NCBI GenBank assembly: GCA_965228625.1
Contig: OZ245829.1
Location: 2,666,001-2,730,000 of the forward strand
Reading direction: 5' to 3'
Source: UBA2767 sp965228625
GTDB lineage: Bacteria > Pseudomonadota > Alphaproteobacteria > Rhizobiales > Methyloligellaceae
DNA length: 64,000 nt
Numbering within the stretch: position 1 is the first letter of the stretch; each line of letters begins with the position of its first letter. The position numbers were made by a program, and so were the translations under genes. Of the stretch, positions 15,906 to 24,674 are shown piece by piece. The notes under the pieces are model-generated. The model had not been told where the DNA came from, ran no database searches, and worked only from the letters and a program-made list of their open reading frames with translations.

Positions 15906-16688
15906 CTAAACCACCGGCGACAGGCCGCCGTCGACGTTGATGGCCGTGCCGGTGATGTAGGACCCGGCGTCGGATGCCAGGAAGACGGCCGCATTGGCGA
16001 ATTCCTCCGCGGTCCCGACCCGGCCCATGGGCAGTCCCTTGCCCATATCCGCATAGAACGCCTCCAGCGACCGGCCCTGGTCCTCCGCCGCGTGGCGGCG
16101 CTCCCACTGATCGCTTTCAATGCGGCCCACATGCAGCGAATTGACGAGAACGTTCGACGCGGCGCCCTCCCCGGCAAGCACCTTGGTGAGCGCCATGCCC
16201 GCGGCGCGGGTGACGGCGGTAGGCGCGCCTTCCGCGGGCGGCGCCTTGGCGCCGGTGTTGAGCACATTGATGATGCGCCCCCACTGGCGCTCCTTCATCC
16301 TGGGGAACGCCAGACGGCAAAGGCGGATGGCGGCGAACAGTTTCAGATCGATATCCGCCTGCCAGTCCGCGTCGGAGATATCCGGAAACGGCGCGCGTGC
16401 CGAGGACCCGGCATTGTTGACCAGCACATCGATCTGCCCCAACGCCTCTTCCGCTGCCGCGAAGGCATCGGCGCATCCCTTGGCCGTTGCCACATCGGCG
16501 GATATGGCAACCACCTTGCAGTCGCCCGCCGTCTCGATATCGGCCTTTGCCTCGTCGAGCACATCCTGCCGGCGCGCCACGATCGCGACGTTCGCGCCGG
16601 CCCCGACAAACCCCTTGGCAATGGCCCGCCCGATACCGAGGCTACCGCCGGTGATGAGCGCGTTCCGCCCGTCCATTGAAAGGTCCAT
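15906..16688 (-). CDS. Short-chain dehydrogenase/reductase family protein lacking the usual YxxxK
   Basis: A 260-aa SDR with the cofactor loop ITGGSLGIGRAIA and the NNAG strand (VLVNNAGSSARAP). The region where YxxxK is expected reads APTAVTRAAGMALTKVL, so the catalytic Tyr/Lys pair is not in the canonical place. The end INVDGGLSPVV is typical of SDR C-termini. The start is uncertain: ATG at 16688 matches the family start best, and ATG at 16700 is also in frame. It converges on the ABC permease gene with a seven-base gap. Confidence 0.75.
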   Translation of the reverse strand: MDLSMDGRNALITGGSLGIGRAIAKGFVGAGANVAIVARRQDVLDEAKADIETAGDCKVVAISADVATAKGCADAFAAAEEALGQIDVLVNNAGSSARAPFPDISDADWQADIDLKLFAAIRLCRLAFPRMKERQWGRIINVLNTGAKAPPAEGAPTAVTRAAGMALTKVLAGEGAASNVLVNSLHVGRIESDQWERRHAAEDQGRSLEAFYADMGKGLPMGRVGTAEEFANAAVFLASDAGSYITGTAINVDGGLSPVV

Positions 16689-16734
16689 GGTCTGGATCAT
16701 CCCCCCTGTTGTTTGTTTGCCGCAGACTAGCGCC

Positions 16735-16824
16735 ATGAAGAACAAGGAAACAATCCGTTTCGATTTGACTCCCTGCGGCGATTGCGGCATGAGCACCATC
16801 CGGGGTTGCGCGAACACCCCGTGA
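16735..16824 (+). CDS. Possible 29-aa Cys-containing microprotein upstream of the chromate genes
   Basis: A short open frame encoding 29 residues with CGDCG followed by GC eight residues on (Cys14, Cys17 and Cys25). It lies between the divergent SDR gene and chrB, 52 bp before the chrB start. The clustered cysteines resemble a metal-binding or redox leader peptide, but the frame is short and I see no clear ribosome-binding site. It may be chance. Confidence 0.25.
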   Translation: MKNKETIRFDLTPCGDCGMSTIRGCANTP

Positions 16825-16876
16825 GGCGTCAGCCCAAGTTTCGCATCCGTGACACCCTTTCAAGGGAGGATGCGCC

Positions 16877-17704
16877 ATGACGCCACCACACGAAATTCCC
16901 GTTTCCCGACTATCCCGCCTGATCGGCACGCCGGCCGCACCGGTGATCATCGATGTCTGCATCGACGAGGATTTCAACGCCGATCCGCGGCTTGTTCCAA
17001 CGTCGATCCGTCAGCCCCATAGTGACATCGGCGCCCTTGTTCCGCGTCTCGCCGGAGCCGATGCAGTGGTCATCTGCCAGAAGGGCCTCAAACTCAGCCA
17101 GGGCGCCGCGGCGATCCTGCGGGCCCATGGCATCGCCGCCGGTTACCTGGAAGGCGGCATTTTCGCATGGCGCGACGCGGGTCAGCCTCTAATCCCGGCC
17201 GACAGGATCCCCGCGCGCGAAGGCGCGGCGCCGAGCCTGTGGGTCACCGGACACGACGCGGGGGTCGACCAGATCGCGTGTTCATGGCTCGTCCGCCGCT
17301 TCATCGATCGGGGGGCGCAGTTCCTTTTCGTCGAATCCTCCCAGGTTGCCGACGTCGCCCGGAGGTTCGCCGCGGTTGCGTTCGGCGTCGAAGGTGCGCC
17401 CTGGAGCCGTCGCGGTGAAACAGGCGCGTTCGACACCATGCTCGAGGCGCTTTCATTGAATGCCGAACCGCTGAAGCGGCTTGCCAAAATCGTTCAGGGC
17501 GCCGATACCAACCGCCGTGACCCGGCGCCGGAGGCAGCGGGTCTGCGCGCCGCGTCTTTTGGGTACGCCGCTATGTATGAGGACGAACTTGAACGGCTGG
17601 AGGCCGGATTTGCGCTCTACGACGCGCTTTACCGCTGGGCCCGCGAGTCCGAGGGCACGGGTTCGCGTGTCGCAGCCCACGAGGAACCGGAACTGATCCG
17701 ATGA
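16877..17704 (+). CDS. chrB: Rhodanese-ChrB fusion, chromate resistance protein
   Basis: A 275-aa protein. Residues 1-110 are a rhodanese-like domain with Cys67 in VVICQKGLKLSQG at the active-loop position. Residues 115-270 are the ChrB C-terminal domain (WVTGHDAGVDQIACSWLVRRFID, then DTMLEALSL and ADTNRRDPAPEAAGL). ChrB proteins act as chromate sensors or regulators of chrA. This form lacks the N-terminal ChrB domain and carries rhodanese instead. A strong GGGAGGA site precedes the ATG. It overlaps chrA by four bases, so the two work together. Confidence 0.83.
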   Translation: MTPPHEIPVSRLSRLIGTPAAPVIIDVCIDEDFNADPRLVPTSIRQPHSDIGALVPRLAGADAVVICQKGLKLSQGAAAILRAHGIAAGYLEGGIFAWRDAGQPLIPADRIPAREGAAPSLWVTGHDAGVDQIACSWLVRRFIDRGAQFLFVESSQVADVARRFAAVAFGVEGAPWSRRGETGAFDTMLEALSLNAEPLKRLAKIVQGADTNRRDPAPEAAGLRAASFGYAAMYEDELERLEAGFALYDALYRWARESEGTGSRVAAHEEPELIR

Positions 17705-19005
17705 CGCAGGTATCGACACCGGCACACGACTCGCCCGTTTCGGCACCGACGCTCGCGCAGGCGATCCGGATCTGGGCAAAGGTCGGGATCCTCTCCTTCG
17801 GCGGTCCGACCGCGCAGATCGCCCTGATGCACCGGGTCATCGTCGAGGAGAACAAGTGGCTCAACGAGAGCCAGTTCCTGAACGCGCTCGGTTTCTGCAT
17901 GTTGCTGCCCGGACCGGAAGCGATGCAGCTCGCCACCTATTCGGGCTGGCGGCTGCATGGCGTCGTCGGCGGCCTGGCGGCGGGTCTGCTGTTCGTGCTC
18001 CCGGGTGCGGCCGTCATCCTCGCCCTCGCCACACTCTATGCGTTCCTCGGCAACGTGCCGTTCGTCAGTGCCCTGTTTCTCGGCGTCAAGGCCGCCGTTC
18101 TCGCCATCGTCGTCGAGGCGCTGGTGCGGGTGTCGAAGCGCGCCCTGCAGTCCGCCGAGCACTGGATCATCGCCGGGCTCGCCTTTGTCGGCCTGTTTCT
18201 GCTCAATCTGCCGTTTCCGCTGATCGTTCTGGCCGCGGCTCTGTTCGGGTTCCTGCGCGGGGCCGCCCCGGACCCGGACGCGGTGGACGTCGCGGTCGAG
18301 CGCAAGCCGCTGTCACACACGCTACAGACCGTCGCGGTCTGGCTGGCGATCTGGTGGGTGCCCCTGATCGCGGTATGGACCCTCGCATCCGAAACGGTCC
18401 TGCCGGAGATCGGCCTGTTCTTTTCCAAGCTCGCCGTGGTGACGTTCGGCGGCGCCTACGCGGTCCTGGCCTACATGGCGCAGGACGTGGTCAACTATTA
18501 CGGCTGGCTGACCGCGGGCGAAATGATGGACGGCCTCGGGCTGGCCGAGACCACACCGGGACCCTTGATCCTGGTGACGGAATTCGTCGGTTTCCTTGCC
18601 GCCTTCCGCGACGGCGGTCTGGGGATGGGGCTGGCCGGCGCGGCGGTCACGCTCTGGGTCACCTTCGTGCCGTGTTTCTTGTGGATCTTCGCCGGCGCCC
18701 CTTACATCGACTGGATCGGCGCGCAGCCGCGCCTGAAAGGCGCCCTGGCCGCCATCACGGCGGCCGTCGTCGGCGTCATCCTGAACCTCTCGGTTTGGTT
18801 CGCCCTGCATGTGTTCTTTGCCGAGGTCTCGGCGGAAAAGTACGGACCCTTCACGGTCTGGACGCCCGACCTTGCAACCCTTGACTGGCGCGTGATCGTG
18901 CTGGCGCTGCTGAGCGCGGTGCTTCTGCTCCGGCAGTGGCCTTTGTGGCAGATGCTCCTGATCGCCGCGCTCGCCGGCGCAGGGCTCAGCTACGTCTTCC
19001 CGTAG
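17701..19005 (+). CDS. chrA: Chromate transporter ChrA
   Basis: A 434-aa CHR-superfamily long-chain transporter with two homologous halves and about ten to twelve membrane segments. Both halves carry the family motif: ILSFGGPTAQIALMHR with LPGPEAMQLATYSGW in the first, and VVTFGGAYAVLAYMAQ with TTPGPLILVTEFVGF in the second. It exports chromate by proton motive force. The ATG overlaps the chrB stop, so translation is coupled. Sulfate-like oxyanions other than chromate cannot be excluded. Confidence 0.9.
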   Translation: MTQVSTPAHDSPVSAPTLAQAIRIWAKVGILSFGGPTAQIALMHRVIVEENKWLNESQFLNALGFCMLLPGPEAMQLATYSGWRLHGVVGGLAAGLLFVLPGAAVILALATLYAFLGNVPFVSALFLGVKAAVLAIVVEALVRVSKRALQSAEHWIIAGLAFVGLFLLNLPFPLIVLAAALFGFLRGAAPDPDAVDVAVERKPLSHTLQTVAVWLAIWWVPLIAVWTLASETVLPEIGLFFSKLAVVTFGGAYAVLAYMAQDVVNYYGWLTAGEMMDGLGLAETTPGPLILVTEFVGFLAAFRDGGLGMGLAGAAVTLWVTFVPCFLWIFAGAPYIDWIGAQPRLKGALAAITAAVVGVILNLSVWFALHVFFAEVSAEKYGPFTVWTPDLATLDWRVIVLALLSAVLLLRQWPLWQMLLIAALAGAGLSYVFP

Positions 19006-19020
19006 TGTCTGCGATCCGGA

Positions 19021-19611
19021 CTATTCGCCGAAGGGCAACTCCTCGCCTTCCGGCACACCGATCTCGAACGTGTTCAGCAGACCGGCGATCAGCGAGTAGT
19101 AGCCGACGACGGCGATCAGATCGACAAGGCCGCGTTCGCCGATGGTCTCGCGCGTCTTCGCGTAGGTCTCGTCGCAGACCCGGCGGGTGTGAACCAGTTC
19201 GGTCACAAAGACACAGACGGTCTTGACGTCGTCCGGCGCGTCTTCGGGAATCTCACCCTCCTTGACGGCAGCGATGACGTTCTCGTCCAGCTCCTCACGC
19301 GCGGCAATCGGCGCGTGCGCATACCATTCGTAATTTGCGCGCCAGCGTGCCGCCACCATCAGGATCGCCAGTTCGCGCAAATGGCCCGGTAGCGACGATT
19401 CGAACCTCAACGCGCCGCCGAGCTGCTGTACCGCCTCGCCGACATTGGGTGAAAACAGCAGGGTGTTGAAGGGCCCGGTGAGCGCGCCGTCCTCGCTGGT
19501 CATGCGGAAACGCCGCGTTGCCTGGCGCCGCTTGTCCCCGGCGATGGTGTCGTAGAGGCGCCGCTGATCGGCATCCAGTGTTTCGGGCTTGAGAACAGGC
19601 AGGCGGGTCAT
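19021..19611 (-). CDS. Carboxymuconolactone decarboxylase-family protein
   Basis: A 196-aa CMD/AhpD-fold protein (RFESSLPGHLRELAILMVAARWRANYEWYAHAPIA is the conserved helix pair). It has no CxxC pair, so an AhpD-like peroxidase activity is unlikely and a lyase or decarboxylase role is more plausible. It is the last gene of the accessory block and lies 24 bp downstream of lysA on the same strand. It converges with chrA. Confidence 0.75.
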   Translation of the reverse strand: MTRLPVLKPETLDADQRRLYDTIAGDKRRQATRRFRMTSEDGALTGPFNTLLFSPNVGEAVQQLGGALRFESSLPGHLRELAILMVAARWRANYEWYAHAPIAAREELDENVIAAVKEGEIPEDAPDDVKTVCVFVTELVHTRRVCDETYAKTRETIGERGLVDLIAVVGYYSLIAGLLNTFEIGVPEGEELPFGE

Positions 19612-19635
19612 CTCGCTCCCTCGTTTTCGATGGGT

Positions 19636-20901
19636 CTAAAGCCAGTCCGGTATCTTTTCCCGGCCGATCAGGTCTTCGTAAGTGCCGCGCGGGCGGATGA
19701 CCGCGAAGTCGCTTCCCTTGACGAGCACTTCCGGAACGAGATGCCGCGTGTTGTAGGTCGAGGACTGAACCGCGCCATACGCTCCGGCGGTCATGATCGC
19801 CATGAGGTCGCCGGGCGCGAAAGGCGGCAGCTCGCGGTCCGGCGCGAGATAGTCGCCGGTCTCGCAAACCGGCCCGACCACGTCGCTTTTGCGCGGCTCC
19901 GCGGTCCGCAGCGCTTCATCGACCGGCCAGATATCATGATACGCATCATACAGCGTCGGCCGAATGAGATCGTTCATCGCCGCGTCGACTATCGTGAAGC
20001 TCTTGTCGGCGCCCTCTTTCACATAAATCACGCGCGACACCAGGATGCCTGCGTTGGCCGCGATCATGCGCCCCGGCTCGAACACGAGCTTGCAGCCGAT
20101 GTCCTTCGCCGCGTCGAGGACCACCCTGGCGTACTCGTCGGGATGCGGCGGCACGTCATTGGTGCCGCGATAGGGCACGCCGAGGCCGCCGCCGAAATTG
20201 ATGAACTCCAGCGAGATGCCGTCTTCGCCAAGCTGGACGGCAAGCCCGCGCAGTAGCGCGAACGCGTCCGCGAAAGGCTTCAGATCGGTGATCTGGCTGC
20301 CGATATGCATATGGATGCCGCACGGCACGATGCCTTCAAGCTCCACCGCCTCCTTGTAGAGGCCGGGCGCGCGCTCGTAAGGGACGCCGAACTTGTCCTC
20401 GGCCTTGCCCGTCGAGATTTTCCGGTGGGTCTTCGGGTCGATGTCGGGATTGACGCGGATCGCGGCGCGCGCGGTTGCGCCCATGCCGGCCGCCACTTCG
20501 CTCAGGGCCGTGAGTTCGGGTTCGGACTCGACGTTAAATGCATAAATGCCCTCATTCAGCGCAAACGCCATCTCCTCGCGGGTTTTGCCGACGCCGGAGA
20601 AGACAATGCGCTCCGCGGGCACGCCTGCGGCCAGCGCGCGGCGCAACTCGCCCTCCGATACGACGTCCATGCCGGATCCGAGCTCACCCAGGGTGCGCAG
20701 CACGGCGATATTGGAATTGGCCTTGATCGAATAACACACCAGCACGTCTGCGCCGGAAAATGCCTCCGAGAAGACACGGTAGTGGCGTTCCAGCGTTGCC
20801 GTCGAATAGCAATAGAAGGGTGTGCCGACCTCGGACGCGAGTGCATCCAAGCTCACATCCTCGGCGTGCAGGACGCCGCCCTTATAGGCGAAATGATGCA
20901 T
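19636..20901 (-). CDS. lysA: Diaminopimelate decarboxylase
   Basis: A 421-aa fold-type III PLP enzyme making lysine from meso-diaminopimelate. The PLP lysine is in VCYSIKANSN (about residue 59). The glycine loop is FINFGGGLGVPY, and the C-terminal CETGDYLAPDRELP carries the substrate Cys-Glu-Thr/Ser-Gly-Asp signature. Length is normal. The next gene upstream on the strand is lptM, then argH. The downstream neighbour here is a CMD gene, not the TIGR02302 gene found there in relatives. Confidence 0.95.
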   Translation of the reverse strand: MHHFAYKGGVLHAEDVSLDALASEVGTPFYCYSTATLERHYRVFSEAFSGADVLVCYSIKANSNIAVLRTLGELGSGMDVVSEGELRRALAAGVPAERIVFSGVGKTREEMAFALNEGIYAFNVESEPELTALSEVAAGMGATARAAIRVNPDIDPKTHRKISTGKAEDKFGVPYERAPGLYKEAVELEGIVPCGIHMHIGSQITDLKPFADAFALLRGLAVQLGEDGISLEFINFGGGLGVPYRGTNDVPPHPDEYARVVLDAAKDIGCKLVFEPGRMIAANAGILVSRVIYVKEGADKSFTIVDAAMNDLIRPTLYDAYHDIWPVDEALRTAEPRKSDVVGPVCETGDYLAPDRELPPFAPGDLMAIMTAGAYGAVQSSTYNTRHLVPEVLVKGSDFAVIRPRGTYEDLIGREKIPDWL

Positions 20902-20922
20902 GGGTGACTCGCCGGGACAGGG

Positions 20923-21105
20923 CTAGCGAAGCAGACGGTCCAGAATGAACGGCCGGTTCGGGCCGTCCGGATCCGTTCTGTCGACGGCCTGTCCCTGGGC
21001 CGTCGCCGCCGGCGGACGCTCGAGCGGACCTTTCCGCCCGCACGCGCTCAGGCCCACCGCGGTCACAAGCAATACCGCCAATACGGGTGTCAGCGCGCTG
21101 CGCAT
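20923..21105 (-). CDS. lptM: LptM-type small lipoprotein
   Basis: A 60-aa lipoprotein. The signal peptide ends in VGLSAC (Cys22), followed directly by the conserved GRKGPL hexapeptide of LptM (YifL), which helps mature the LptDE lipopolysaccharide translocon. The remaining tail is Pro-rich and ends in FILDRLLR. The gene sits between argH and lysA, as in many proteobacteria. Confidence 0.88.
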   Translation of the reverse strand: MRSALTPVLAVLLVTAVGLSACGRKGPLERPPAATAQGQAVDRTDPDGPNRPFILDRLLR

Positions 21106-21155
21106 GATAGGTTTCTCCCCGTCCCCTTGCCGAAATCACGGCCTCGAACATCTTT

Positions 21156-22553
21156 CTAGCCCGACGCCGCGTCTGTTTCCAGCCGCTTTATCCAGCTTCG
21201 CGCCATTTTACGGACATTTGATGGCGCGGTTCCACCATGGCTTTTTCGGCTTTTCACCGAGTTTGCGACGCTCAGGACGGAGAACACGTCCTTCGTGATC
21301 CGCGGTTCGATTCTCTGCATGGCGTCAAGCGGCACCCGCGCCAGGGGCAGGCCGTGTTCCTCCGCATAGGCGACGATTTCACCGGTCACGTGGTGTGCCT
21401 CGCGGAAAGGCAGATCAAGCTCGCGCACCAGCCAGTCGGCGAGGTCGGTGGCGGTGGAGTAGCCGGCCCCGGCCGCCTTGCGCATGGCCTGGACGTTGGG
21501 CTCCATGTCCCGGACCATGCCCGCCATCACCGTCAGCATCAACGAGAGCGTGTCGAGCGCGGTGAAAACCGGAACCTTGTCCTCCTGCATGTCTTTCGAA
21601 TAGGCGAGCGGCAGCCCCTTCATCACGATGAGAAGCTGCGTGAAGGCGCCGAACACCACGCCCGTCTTGGCGCGCACGAGTTCCGCCGCGTCCGGATTGC
21701 GTTTCTGCGGCATGATGGACGACCCCGTCGTGAACTTGTCCGACAGGGTGATGAGCCCGAAGCCCGGCGTCGACCAGACAACGATCTCCTCGGCCATTCG
21801 CGACATGTGGGTGGCCGCAATCGAAGCGGCGGCGAGCACCTCCAGCGCGAAATCGCGGTCCGACACCGCATCCAGCGAATTCTGCATCGGCCGGTCGAAT
21901 TCGAGGTCCTTCGCGGTCATCTCGCGGTCGATCGGAAACGACGTCCCGGCCAGCGCGGCCGCACCGAGCGGGCTCTCGTTCAGCCGCTTGCGCGCGTCGG
22001 CAAGCCGTCCCCGGTCGCGGGCGAACATCTCCACATAGGCCATGCAATGGTGCCCGAACGTGACCGGCTGTGCCGGCTGAAGGTGGGTGAAGCCCGGCAT
22101 CACCGTGGCGGCATGGTCGAGCGCCTTTTCCGCCAGCGCGCGCTGAAGGCCCGCGAGCAATCCGTCCAGATGATCGATCGCGTCGCGCACATAAAGCCGG
22201 AAGTCCGTTGCCACCTGGTCGTTGCGGGAGCGTGCCGTGTGCAGCCGGCCGGCAACCGGTCCGGCAAGCTCGGCGAGGCGCGCCTCGACGTTCATGTGAA
22301 TGTCCTCAAGCGCGCGCGAAAACGTGAAATCACCGCCCACTATCTCTGACGCGATCGTGTCTAGACCTTGAAGAATCGTGGCGGCATCCTCACCTGAAAT
22401 AATGCCGGTTTCGGCGAGCATGCGGCAATGTGCCTTCGAACCGGCAATGTCCTGGGCGAACAGCCGCTTGTCGAAGTCGATGGAGGCGTTTATCTCCTCC
22501 ATGATCTCGGCGGGACCGGATGCAAACCGCCCGCCCCACATTTTGTTCGTCAT
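21156..22553 (-). CDS. argH: Argininosuccinate lyase
   Basis: A 465-aa lyase that makes arginine and fumarate from argininosuccinate. The fumarase-superfamily signature is GSSIMPQKRNPD; the N-terminal MWGGRFASGPAEIM and the TARSRNDQVATDFRLY segment are ArgH-specific. The ATG at 22553 matches the family start; longer in-frame extension upstream overlaps tlpA's promoter and is not coding. It is divergent from tlpA with only 28 bp between the start codons. The C-terminal tail beyond VANSVKSRKSHGGTAP is normal. Confidence 0.95.
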   Translation of the reverse strand: MTNKMWGGRFASGPAEIMEEINASIDFDKRLFAQDIAGSKAHCRMLAETGIISGEDAATILQGLDTIASEIVGGDFTFSRALEDIHMNVEARLAELAGPVAGRLHTARSRNDQVATDFRLYVRDAIDHLDGLLAGLQRALAEKALDHAATVMPGFTHLQPAQPVTFGHHCMAYVEMFARDRGRLADARKRLNESPLGAAALAGTSFPIDREMTAKDLEFDRPMQNSLDAVSDRDFALEVLAAASIAATHMSRMAEEIVVWSTPGFGLITLSDKFTTGSSIMPQKRNPDAAELVRAKTGVVFGAFTQLLIVMKGLPLAYSKDMQEDKVPVFTALDTLSLMLTVMAGMVRDMEPNVQAMRKAAGAGYSTATDLADWLVRELDLPFREAHHVTGEIVAYAEEHGLPLARVPLDAMQRIEPRITKDVFSVLSVANSVKSRKSHGGTAPSNVRKMARSWIKRLETDAASG

Positions 22554-22581
22554 CGCTGACCACCTTCGGATTTCGCCGCCC

Positions 22582-23271
22582 ATGACCAAGAAAAACAACG
22601 ACAAATCAACAGGCAAGTCGCCGGTCGGGAAGATCCTGATCGCGGCAGCCATCGCGGCCGCCGCCGGGTTTGGGGCGGTATACGTGAATATGGGTGGCGA
22701 TAGCAACGTTGCGCAGACGGCAACAACCGAAAGCGGTAAACCGGAACGGCCCGCCAAGACCGGGCTCGCCGCCTACTCCAAGGGCGCGATGACCACATTC
22801 GTTGCCCGCGCGGAACCGCAGAAGCTCCCCGAGTTCACGTTCCTGCGGGACGACGGCTCGGAGACCTCGCTCGCCGAATGGCGCGGTAAAGTGGTGCTGC
22901 TCAACCTGTGGGCCACATGGTGCGCCCCGTGCCGCAAGGAGATGCCCGACCTCGACCGCCTCCAGGCCGAGCTCGGCGGCGATGATTTCGACCTGGTGGC
23001 GCTCTCCATCGACCGCACCGGCCTCGACAAACCGCGCGAGTTCCTCGAGGAGATCGGCATTGAGCATCTGAAGCTCTACAACAACTCGTCCGGCAAGCTC
23101 GCGGCGTCGCTGAAAGCGTTCGGCATGCCGACCACGCTGCTGATCAACCGCGACGGCGAAGAGATTGGCCGTCTGGTCGGTCCGGCGGAATGGGGCTCGC
23201 AAGACGCCGTCGATCTCGTCAAGGCGGCGATCGCGCAGAACAGTCAGCCAGCGCGACCCGGCGAGAGCTGA
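22582..23271 (+). CDS. tlpA: TlpA/CcmG-type membrane-anchored thiol-disulfide oxidoreductase
   Basis: A 229-aa thioredoxin-like protein with an N-terminal membrane anchor (about residues 17-37) and a periplasmic domain. The active site is WCAPC with Cys114 and Cys117. The LSIDRTGLDKPREFL and GMPTTLLINRDGEEIGRLVG segments are typical of the TlpA group, which keeps cytochrome oxidase copper sites or cytochrome c cysteines reduced. The start codon lies 28 bp from that of argH on the opposite strand. The 3' end overlaps the convergent glycosyltransferase gene by 28 bp. Confidence 0.87.
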   Translation: MTKKNNDKSTGKSPVGKILIAAAIAAAAGFGAVYVNMGGDSNVAQTATTESGKPERPAKTGLAAYSKGAMTTFVARAEPQKLPEFTFLRDDGSETSLAEWRGKVVLLNLWATWCAPCRKEMPDLDRLQAELGGDDFDLVALSIDRTGLDKPREFLEEIGIEHLKLYNNSSGKLAASLKAFGMPTTLLINRDGEEIGRLVGPAEWGSQDAVDLVKAAIAQNSQPARPGES

Positions 23272-24545
23272 CGCATCCCATACGTTTCAATGAACGCCAA
23301 TGCGTTCGCGATCCCGTCTTCGGCGGAAATCTGCTGCCCCAGTGCCTCGGCCTTCCTTTGCATGTCTGCGTTCGACGACGCTTCCATGATTGCCGCGCCA
23401 AGGTTCTTCGCGGTCAGTTTCTTCTGCGGGATAGGCTCCGGCCCGACGCCGAGTTCATGGACACGCCGGCCCCAGTAAGGCTGGTCCGCGAAGAACGGAC
23501 AGATGATCGTGGGCCTGCCGTATCGCAGACCGGCCGCGGTCGTGCCCGCGCCGCCGTGATGCACCACGGCGCTCACCTGCGGGAACAGCCAGTCATGGGG
23601 CACCGCGTCGACTTGAAATACCGTCTCCGGCAGGTCGTCCGCCTGAAGCCCGCCCCACCCCGTCGCCAGGATGCCACGCGCTCCGGCCCGCTCCAGCGCC
23701 TCGATGACAGTGCGCGTGGTCCGCTCCGGCGACCGGCCCGCGATACTGCCGAAGCCGATGTAGACGGGTGGAGGACCCGCGCTCAGAAAATCCACCAGAT
23801 CCTGCGGCGGCGACCAGTCATCGGTCCGGTCGAGAAACCAGTAACCGGTAACCGTCACCCAGTCCGGCCAGTCGGAGGGATACGAGCCGACGCGTGCCGA
23901 ATAGCAGTGCATCACCGGGATCGGCGCACCCTGCGCCATGTGCAGGCAGTCGTGACCGCGCGGCAGCGGCGCAAGGCCATGCTCCTTGCGCCACGGCTTG
24001 ACGTATCGGCGGGTGAAGGCTTCCGAGATTCTCAGCACGACCCTGTATGTGAGCCGGTTGTACCAGGCCCCGAGCGGCCATCGCGGAAAGCCGAAACTGG
24101 GCTCCTCGGAGGTCGGCACCAGCATCGGCAGGGGCAGGGCCAGAATACAGGGCACGCCGAGTTTCTCCGCGAAATCGGGCGCGGTGTGCATTTTCGGATG
24201 ATAGATGATGACGTCCGGGTCGGCCTTGCGCGCCGCGGCCCAGGCGTCCCTCTGCATGGCCCTTTGCATCGGCGTCATCCGCTTCATCAACCGGAAGCCG
24301 AGGACGAGCATCCTGAAGACGTTGGTGGCCTGCTCGACGATCGCGCGGCCCGTGTCGGACTTCATCATCGCGACCACCTCGTCGTCCATATGGGCGAAAG
24401 CGAGACCGTTCCCGGTGACCAGCGTCTCGAAGCTCGAGCTCGCGCAGAGCGTCACGTCGTGGCCCGCGGCCTTGAGCCCCTTGCCGAGAGCGACGAAAGG
24501 CTGCACATCGCCACGCGAGCCGACGGTGACGATGAAAACCCTCAT
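23244..24545 (-). CDS. MGT-type glycosyltransferase (GT1 family)
   Basis: A 433-aa GT-B glycosyltransferase of the macrolide/sterol glucosyltransferase type. The N-terminal Rossmann half starts MRVFIVTVGSRGDVQPFVALG. The nucleotide-sugar signature is VHHGGAGTTAAGLRYGRPTI followed by CPFFADQPYWGRRVHELGVG, with the catalytic His and the DQ pair in place. Substrate may be a sterol-like, hopanoid or lipid acceptor, or a natural product; nothing nearby decides. Its 3' end overlaps tlpA convergently. Confidence 0.82.
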   Translation of the reverse strand: MRVFIVTVGSRGDVQPFVALGKGLKAAGHDVTLCASSSFETLVTGNGLAFAHMDDEVVAMMKSDTGRAIVEQATNVFRMLVLGFRLMKRMTPMQRAMQRDAWAAARKADPDVIIYHPKMHTAPDFAEKLGVPCILALPLPMLVPTSEEPSFGFPRWPLGAWYNRLTYRVVLRISEAFTRRYVKPWRKEHGLAPLPRGHDCLHMAQGAPIPVMHCYSARVGSYPSDWPDWVTVTGYWFLDRTDDWSPPQDLVDFLSAGPPPVYIGFGSIAGRSPERTTRTVIEALERAGARGILATGWGGLQADDLPETVFQVDAVPHDWLFPQVSAVVHHGGAGTTAAGLRYGRPTIICPFFADQPYWGRRVHELGVGPEPIPQKKLTAKNLGAAIMEASSNADMQRKAEALGQQISAEDGIANALAFIETYGMRQLSPGRAG

Positions 24546-24674
24546 TTGCTCACCCCGTCGATGCCCGGAACGCCGTCCGGCCCGCGGCTCTCGCGGACTT
24601 TGAAAGACCGATTTGGAACATGCATGGCTGAACGGACAGTTTGCGCCGGCCCGGAAATCGACCCGGCTCAGATG

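Noticed and set aside
14753..16267. A 504-codon minus-strand open frame covering the ABC permease and part of the SDR gene
   Set aside because: It lies antisense to a clear permease and reads as charged low-complexity sequence.
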